Assembly: GCA_016933215.1 (NCBI GenBank)
Contig: JAFGBH010000094.1
Coordinates: 1 to 37,260 of the forward strand
Source of the DNA: Deltaproteobacteria bacterium
GTDB taxonomy: Bacteria; Desulfobacterota; Syntrophia; Syntrophales; UBA2210
Direction of reading: 5' to 3'
DNA: 37,260 nucleotides
The notes under the pieces are model-generated. The model was not told where the DNA came from, did not search any database, and saw only the letters and a program-made list of their open reading frames with translations. The position numbers and the translations under genes were made by a program. Below are positions 32,282-37,260 of this stretch, piece after piece. Position 1 is the first letter of the stretch. Each line of letters starts with the position of its first letter.

Positions 32282-34159
32282 TCAATCCAGCGGCTTCATC
32301 ATCTCCCTCAGTTTCGCCATGAAGCCCACATCGCCTTCGATCTTTAGTTTGCCCGTTACCACGGCGGTGATGCCGTCAAGCTTTCCCGTGGCGATGTCGT
32401 GGTAATCGCTGTCTTTTGCAAAAAGATAGACCGTGGGTTCTTTCAGGATACCCTCTGTCAGGGTCATTTTCTGGTCTTTAATGGTGACTGTCCACTTTCC
32501 GCCGCCTTTGCCGGTGATATTGTAGCTCACCGTGGCCTCTACTCCCTCGGCCTTCTCCGGTATGAAACGGGGGGGCATCCCCTCGAAGAGGTATGCGACG
32601 GGGACCGGTTCTGCCGTGGCTTCCTCTTCAAGCTCCTTGATGAGGTCTTTTTTTATGACCTTCCCCACGGCATTGGTGGGAAGCCCTTCGCGAAAGACGT
32701 AATATGCGGGAACCTTGTAGTCGGCCAGGTGCTCCCTGCAGAAGTCCCTCATTTCATCTTCCGTGGCCTCTTCACCCCGTTTGAGTACGATGCATGCCTT
32801 GGCGACCTGGCCGTATTTCTGATCCGATTCCGGTATGACGGCAACCTGGCTTATCTTCGGATGGGTATAGATGATGCTCTCCAGTTCCTTTGGATAGACG
32901 TTGACACCGCCGCGGATTATCATGTCCTTTATGCGGTCCACGATAAAGAAGAATCCATCTTCATCGACGTAGCCCACGTCGCCCGTGTGGAGCCATCCCT
33001 TTTTTATGGTGTCTGCCGTCATCTCGGGATTGTTGAAGTATCCCTTCATGACGTTATCGCCTTTTACGACGATCTCGCCGATTTTTCCCGTGGGGAGTTC
33101 GTTATCCTTTTCATCGAAGATCTTGACTTCGATTCCCGCAAATCCCATTCCGATAGAACCGTCTTTTCGTTTGTCGAGATGGTTTGCCGTGGTGCCCCCC
33201 GTGTTTTCCGTTGAACCGTAGGCCTCGATTATGGGGATATTGAATCGTTGCTCGCACTCTCTTAACTGTTCGGGAGGAATAGGTGCCGCTCCTGAAAGAC
33301 CGAATTTGAGAGAACTTGTATTCACGGTTTTCGATTCCGGTGCATTGAGGAGAATGTTCCACATGGTGGGAACGATATAAAAGGCATTGACCTTATACTT
33401 TTCCACACACTCCCAGAACTCGGTTGCCGAGAAGCCGCGCCTGAGAACGATTGAAACACCACGATAGATACAGGGATAGGAAAGGTCATTCAGGCCGCCC
33501 GAGTGGAAGAGGGGAAGGACACAGAGGGCTATATCGCCCGCTTCGAGGGGGAAGGGCTCTGTTTTGATTTTTGCGCCGAAGACCGTACCCCAATGGGTGA
33601 GCATTACACCTTTCGGTGTTCCCGTCGTTCCCGAGGTGTACATGATGGTCGATACATCATCCGGGAGCGGCGGATTGTCGAGATCGAGCTTTCCCGCATG
33701 GGACGCGATGATATCGGGAAGATACTCATGGGCATAATCCAGCTCCATCGGGTTCGGTGAATTGATAACGACCGTTTTAACCGAGGGCATTTTATCCTTT
33801 ATTGCCGATACGATAGGGGCATATTCAGCATCCATGACGAGGACCTTCGGCTTCGAGTCGTTCACCAGGAATTCCACTTCCTCCGCCTGCCACCAGCAGC
33901 TGATCGGGCCGCCGATTGCACCGATCTTCTGGGCGCCGAGAAGCGTGTAGAAATAATAGGGGCTGTTCCCCAACATGTATGAGACGATATCTCCCTTTCG
34001 TACGCCCTTCTCGATAAGAAATCTGGCAACGGCATCGGTTCTCTCATCGAGATCCTTATAGGTCACGATTTCGTCGTAGAAGTTCAGAAATGGTATGTCG
34101 GCATATCGCTCGGCGTTTTCCCTGACCAGCCTTTCTATGGTCCTGATTTCTTCTCCCAT
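32282..34159 (-). CDS. AMP-dependent acyl-CoA synthetase fused to a C-terminal SCP2 sterol-carrier domain
   Basis: Activates a carboxylic acid to its CoA thioester via an acyl-adenylate. The 625-residue product has the P-loop-like TSGTTGTPKGVMLTH (about 174-188), the A5-type block YGSTENTGG, and the A8 block TGDVGYVDEDGFFFIVDR. The terminal catalytic-lysine region reads LPTNAVGKVIKKDL. After about residue 515 a separate domain of about 105 residues (FIPEKAEGVEATVSYNITGKG through FMAKLREMM) matches SCP2, a hydrophobic tunnel that carries lipids or acyl chains. SCP2 on a ligase is uncommon and suggests a bulky or lipid-like substrate. GGGAGGG precedes the ATG. The gap to the preceding SDR gene is 32 bp. 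Confidence 0.9.
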   Translation of the reverse strand: MGEEIRTIERLVRENAERYADIPFLNFYDEIVTYKDLDERTDAVARFLIEKGVRKGDIVSYMLGNSPYYFYTLLGAQKIGAIGGPISCWWQAEEVEFLVNDSKPKVLVMDAEYAPIVSAIKDKMPSVKTVVINSPNPMELDYAHEYLPDIIASHAGKLDLDNPPLPDDVSTIMYTSGTTGTPKGVMLTHWGTVFGAKIKTEPFPLEAGDIALCVLPLFHSGGLNDLSYPCIYRGVSIVLRRGFSATEFWECVEKYKVNAFYIVPTMWNILLNAPESKTVNTSSLKFGLSGAAPIPPEQLRECEQRFNIPIIEAYGSTENTGGTTANHLDKRKDGSIGMGFAGIEVKIFDEKDNELPTGKIGEIVVKGDNVMKGYFNNPEMTADTIKKGWLHTGDVGYVDEDGFFFIVDRIKDMIIRGGVNVYPKELESIIYTHPKISQVAVIPESDQKYGQVAKACIVLKRGEEATEDEMRDFCREHLADYKVPAYYVFREGLPTNAVGKVIKKDLIKELEEEATAEPVPVAYLFEGMPPRFIPEKAEGVEATVSYNITGKGGGKWTVTIKDQKMTLTEGILKEPTVYLFAKDSDYHDIATGKLDGITAVVTGKLKIEGDVGFMAKLREMMKPLD

Positions 34160-34191
34160 GGTTATTCCCTCCCTTTGAAATTATCGTTAGA

Positions 34192-35223
34192 TTATAGTCT
34201 GAACCATCCGTTATCCCTGTACCAAGTGAGCGTTTCTTTCATCCCTTCATGCATCGTCGGGTAGAGGAATTTAAAACCTGTTGCTTTGAGTTTTGTGTTA
34301 TCCCATATCCTGTCGCAGGAAAGGTAGTGGAGCGTTGCCTTTTCAAGGAGCGATTTCGTACCGAGTATTCCCGCCACAAACTGCGACACCACAGCAACGG
34401 GTATCAGGACATTCTTGGGAATATGACAAAACTCCTTTTCCTCCCCCAGAAGTTCCCTCGATATCAGCCTGAAGAATTCGGCCGTTGTGATACGCGTATC
34501 GTCGCTTACATTGTAGGCCTCACCGATCATGGCTTCATTCTCGCCGGCGTAAAGCGCCGCCCTGCAGACATCCTTTACGTGGACGAAGGCCTCGGTCCTA
34601 TCTCCTCTGCCGATCATGAGGAGCTTTTTCTTTTTACGGTCTTTATAGACCTGACTGAAGGCGTTGTAGAGGCCATACTCGCATCTCGTACCGTAAATAG
34701 CGGCTGGCCGCAGGATTGTTGCGCGAAGATTATTTTCTTTTATGTGGTTCCATACCACCTGTTCCCCCTCCCATTTGGTGATATTGTAGTTGTTGAGAGG
34801 CGGCGTCAGTTTTCTGTTATCCTCTTTGACAGGAGTTTTCGTGTACCAGTCATAGCCGTAAACACCCACCGAGGACCAGTGCACCAGACGATTAACACCG
34901 GAGGCGAGGGTGGCTTTGCAGATGTTTTCGACACCACCAACATTGATGGCGCGTATGACCCTGTCGGAGGTGGAGTAATCGTGGATGCCGGCAACATGAA
35001 ATACACAGTCAACTCCCTCGGTGAGTCTCTCCAGCCCATCAGCACGTGTCAGATCGGAGGCGATGAATTCAACGTCGAGAGCCTCGAACATGGCGCTGTA
35101 ATGGCGGCTCGAAATATCGGTCGCCCGTACTCTGAAGCCTGCCTTTACGGCCGCCATTACCATATGATGCCCGGTAAAACCGGCCGCACCGGTTACAAGC
35201 ACCAGTCCTTTTTTTTCCGTCAT
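34192..35223 (-). CDS. Extended SDR, NAD-dependent epimerase / 3-beta-hydroxysteroid-dehydrogenase-like
   Basis: A 343-residue extended short-chain dehydrogenase. It starts with the NAD motif TGAAGFTGHHM (11-21), has HVAGIHDYS, the active-site Ser in HWSSVGVYGYD, and YNITK as the YxxxK pair (about 148-152). It then has a C-terminal substrate domain resembling 3-beta-hydroxysteroid dehydrogenase/isomerase or NAD-dependent epimerase proteins. This likely oxidises or reduces a cyclic or chain alcohol rather than a sugar, given its operon partners, but that is inference. AGGAGG precedes the ATG. The gap to the AOR gene is 12 bp. Confidence 0.9.
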   Translation of the reverse strand: MTEKKGLVLVTGAAGFTGHHMVMAAVKAGFRVRATDISSRHYSAMFEALDVEFIASDLTRADGLERLTEGVDCVFHVAGIHDYSTSDRVIRAINVGGVENICKATLASGVNRLVHWSSVGVYGYDWYTKTPVKEDNRKLTPPLNNYNITKWEGEQVVWNHIKENNLRATILRPAAIYGTRCEYGLYNAFSQVYKDRKKKKLLMIGRGDRTEAFVHVKDVCRAALYAGENEAMIGEAYNVSDDTRITTAEFFRLISRELLGEEKEFCHIPKNVLIPVAVVSQFVAGILGTKSLLEKATLHYLSCDRIWDNTKLKATGFKFLYPTMHEGMKETLTWYRDNGWFRL

Positions 35224-35235
35224 GATTGTCCCCTC

Positions 35236-37080
35236 CTAATGTGAAATTTCCAGTCGGTCAAGAACACCAGGTGTCGGGTGTCCCCTTTCATCCCACCCCC
35301 GCAGCCGGTAATACTTTTCGAGCATGCTGTCGAGTTCGATGGGCGGCCATCCGTCTTCTCGGACTTCGTTAAGCAGGCGCGCGGGAAGAGTGTCGTCGTC
35401 TCTCGATATTCCTTCGCGGCTGTTCATTAAGCGTTCGAGGTTAAAGATCCTCTCACCGATTTCATAGTAATCGCCTTTTGTGATTTTGAATCCGAGAAGT
35501 CCCGACATAAGACCGGCGTAGTCGGAAAGATCGGTGGTCTTGACCGCAATGGCGGGGAGGTTTCGCATAATAAACTGCATGATCGGCATTGGCGTGTATT
35601 TGTAGGCAAAGTTTTCTTCGAGAAAGGGGTACATGGTCTGTATGCAAAAAATCGATGAATTGATGGCGTCGGTGACATCCTGCATAAACCTGACGAAGTG
35701 GGGTTTCCCCTTCGTTCCGTGCTGGCTGAGGTAGGTGTTGACTTCAATTGCGTGCGTACTCCCCGAAAGATGTGTGGCACCGCAGTTTGCCGTCGCATAT
35801 GCGAGTCCCTGACCGGTGCATCCCCTCGGATCATAGGCCGCCATTTCGAGGCCCTTGACGTTTATGGCAAAATCTTCGCCGCCGAACTTCTCGGCGAGTC
35901 TCCGCGTGCCCTCGGCAAGCTCATTTCCGAAACCCCTGCGGTGGGCGATGTCTTCCAGTATTTCTGCGATGCCGTCGGGATTTCCGAAGGAAAGATCGCT
36001 CTGGATGATTCCCCGTTCGGTCAGTTCCATGACAAAGGCGATGGTGCTTCCGGTACTGATGGAATCCATGCCCAGCCGGTTCAGTTTTTCGTTCCATTCT
36101 GCGATGGTGGAAATGTCACCGATCATGAGATTTGATCCCATGAGTCCTATGGTTTCATACTCGGGAGATACCAGCTCTCTGCCGTTAAATCGTCCCATCC
36201 GCCCGCACTGAATGGGGCATCCGACACAGCCATGGTTTTTGAGGAAGTGTTCGTCCCGTATTTTTTCCCCGGTGAGCCCATTCATCTTGTCGAAACTCGT
36301 CCGGTTGAAATTCCTGACCGGCATGATTCCCGATGTGCCGTAGATTTTCACATTCTGGGGAGTTCCGAGATCACGAAGATCTTTGCCCGTGTTGGGGTGA
36401 GACTTGACCTTTTGCTGGGCTTTTGTTACCGCTTTTTTGAATACTATCGAATCGGCGGGGCCGAATTTTTTACCGCCCTTCGCCACGATACCCTTGAGAT
36501 TTTTCGATCCCATGACCGTTCCAAGTCCGCCACGTCCTGCAATCCTTCTCCCTGTCGCAATGACGGCAAAGCGGACACTGTTTTCTCCGGCGGGGCCGAT
36601 GGTGACCCAGTCTCCCTCGTTTTTATGCGCTTCCTGAAGATCATAGGTGTCCATTCCCCAGAGAGAAGATGCATCCTCTATGGAGACCTGATCGTCGATT
36701 ACCTTGATATAGACGGGAGACGAAGCCTTTCCTCTGACCATGATGCCGTCGTAACCGGCCCTCTTAAGGCTGAGGCCGAACCTTCCGCCGGCAAGGGATG
36801 AAACGAATATGCCGGTGAGGGGTGATTTCCCGGCCACGATAAAACGGCCTCCGGCGGGAGATTGTGTTCCTGCCGTGGGGCCGGTCATAAAGACGATGAT
36901 ATTCTCCGGTGAAAGGGGGTCAACTCCGGGTGCTATGTTATCGTAGAGGAGTTTAAGGGCGATCCCCTTACCACCCAGGTAGCGGCGTCTGTCCTCTTCG
37001 GTTATCGAAATGGTGCTCGTTTTACCCGAGGTTAAATCGATAGCAAGAACCCTGTCATTGACGGCATGTGAGCTTTTCAT
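35236..37080 (-). CDS. Aldehyde:ferredoxin oxidoreductase (tungsten/molybdenum-pterin family)
   Basis: Interconverts an aldehyde and its carboxylate with ferredoxin, in the cytoplasm. The 614-residue product is the usual AOR length (about 605). The N-terminal domain shows DLTSGK, LGGKGIALKLLY and GTQSPAGGRFIVAGKSP, which bind the bis-pterin cofactor. The [4Fe-4S] ligands are CVGCPIQC (Cys285, 288, 292) and, by position about 135 residues from the end, Cys479 in SSIFCIQ. The C-terminal GERIFNLERLMNSREG motif is typical. AAGGGG lies a few nt before the ATG. It is the first gene of the six-gene operon. AOR is a strong marker of an anaerobe. Confidence 0.95.
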   Translation of the reverse strand: MKSSHAVNDRVLAIDLTSGKTSTISITEEDRRRYLGGKGIALKLLYDNIAPGVDPLSPENIIVFMTGPTAGTQSPAGGRFIVAGKSPLTGIFVSSLAGGRFGLSLKRAGYDGIMVRGKASSPVYIKVIDDQVSIEDASSLWGMDTYDLQEAHKNEGDWVTIGPAGENSVRFAVIATGRRIAGRGGLGTVMGSKNLKGIVAKGGKKFGPADSIVFKKAVTKAQQKVKSHPNTGKDLRDLGTPQNVKIYGTSGIMPVRNFNRTSFDKMNGLTGEKIRDEHFLKNHGCVGCPIQCGRMGRFNGRELVSPEYETIGLMGSNLMIGDISTIAEWNEKLNRLGMDSISTGSTIAFVMELTERGIIQSDLSFGNPDGIAEILEDIAHRRGFGNELAEGTRRLAEKFGGEDFAINVKGLEMAAYDPRGCTGQGLAYATANCGATHLSGSTHAIEVNTYLSQHGTKGKPHFVRFMQDVTDAINSSIFCIQTMYPFLEENFAYKYTPMPIMQFIMRNLPAIAVKTTDLSDYAGLMSGLLGFKITKGDYYEIGERIFNLERLMNSREGISRDDDTLPARLLNEVREDGWPPIELDSMLEKYYRLRGWDERGHPTPGVLDRLEISH

Positions 37081-37106
37081 GATGATCGCCCCTTCATCTT
37101 TATTTT

Positions 37107-37176
37107 GAATTGAACAGCGAGCGCATTCCCCACTGCTTGCGGCGGGGATTGCGAGCGAATAAAAAATGCATTATTC
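37107..37176 (+). repeat. Diverged REP-like palindrome upstream of the AOR gene
   Basis: GAATTGA, then AGCGAGCGCATTCCCC, CTGCTTGCGGCGGGG and finally ATGCATTATTCC follow the same order as the repeat at 4702-4759, with a loosened right arm (GCGAGCGAATA in place of GCGGGGAGCTT). It lies 27 bp upstream of the AOR start codon, in the place where its promoter or leader would be. Confidence 0.65.
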
Positions 37177-37260
37177 CTTAAACCCGATAATCGGGATAAG
37201 TGCGTTAACGAAATTATTTTCTGCCAGAAAACACAGAAAATAAATTCTAACTTACTAAAC

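Noticed and set aside
34249-35244. Plus-strand 331-codon frame opposite the extended SDR gene
   Set aside because: The minus-strand SDR has clear NAD and YxxxK motifs. The plus-strand frame shows none and is a codon-pattern shadow.
35236-37080. Possible loss of the fourth Fe-S cysteine in AOR (Met in DYAGLM)
   Set aside because: That motif is not at the ligand position. Cys479 in SSIFCIQ lies at the expected distance from the C-terminus, so the cluster set appears complete.
1-37260. CRISPR array, prophage, insertion sequence or defence island
   Set aside because: No regularly spaced identical repeats, transposase, integrase or recognised defence gene families were seen. Sir2 and AddAB here look like housekeeping-type enzymes.

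Overview
The window looks like chromosomal DNA from a Gram-negative, probably anaerobic bacterium of the former Deltaproteobacteria (Desulfobacterota). This placement is an inference. It rests on a lipid A deacylase (outer membrane), an aldehyde:ferredoxin oxidoreductase, several acyl-CoA enzymes including an acyl-CoA ligase fused to an SCP2 domain, an AddAB-type recombination nuclease, and the gene order cmk-rpsA-sppA-ihfB. There is no sign of prophage, transposase, CRISPR array or rRNA operon.

Layout. 1-2626: end of cysS, greA, and an acyl-CoA dehydrogenase with a strong terminator. 2919-8174: a large MscS-type channel, a lysine-rich small protein, an LpxR-type outer-membrane lipase, a 419-bp gene-free stretch, an acidic exported protein of unknown function, and tRNA-Lys(CTT). 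8206-13332 (minus strand): tRNA-Arg(TCG), then a peptide-handling row, read as M48 protease-TPR, leucyl aminopeptidase and two oligopeptide ABC ATPases. 13462-18887 (plus strand): a DUF2889 protein, then cmk, rpsA, sppA, ihfB and an enoyl-CoA hydratase-like protein. 18901-28716 (minus strand): a lipid-anchored flavodoxin, a Sir2 deacylase, a 587-aa beta-solenoid membrane protein, addB and addA, followed by a small Cys-rich sigma-region-4 protein with its own promoter and a palindrome. 28840-37080 (minus strand): a tight six-gene catabolic operon read as aldehyde:ferredoxin oxidoreductase, extended SDR, acyl-CoA ligase-SCP2 fusion, HpaB/AbfD-family flavoenzyme, nitronate-monooxygenase-family flavoprotein and classical SDR.

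A family of GC-rich palindromic repeats lies between genes. A two-part unit occurs at 4614-4759 and at 16826-16936, and single palindromes occur at 13409-13446 and 37107-37176. One copy supplies the apparent ribosome-binding site of sppA.

The most novel-looking material is the six-gene operon. Its HpaB/AbfD member appears to lack most of the cysteine ligands of the [4Fe-4S] dehydratase, and oxygenase chemistry is unlikely in an anaerobe. Next come the Cys-rich stand-alone sigma-4 regulator with its palindrome, the alternating 23/22-residue solenoid protein, and the lipoprotein flavodoxin. All gene functions were assigned by reading motifs; no database search was made.
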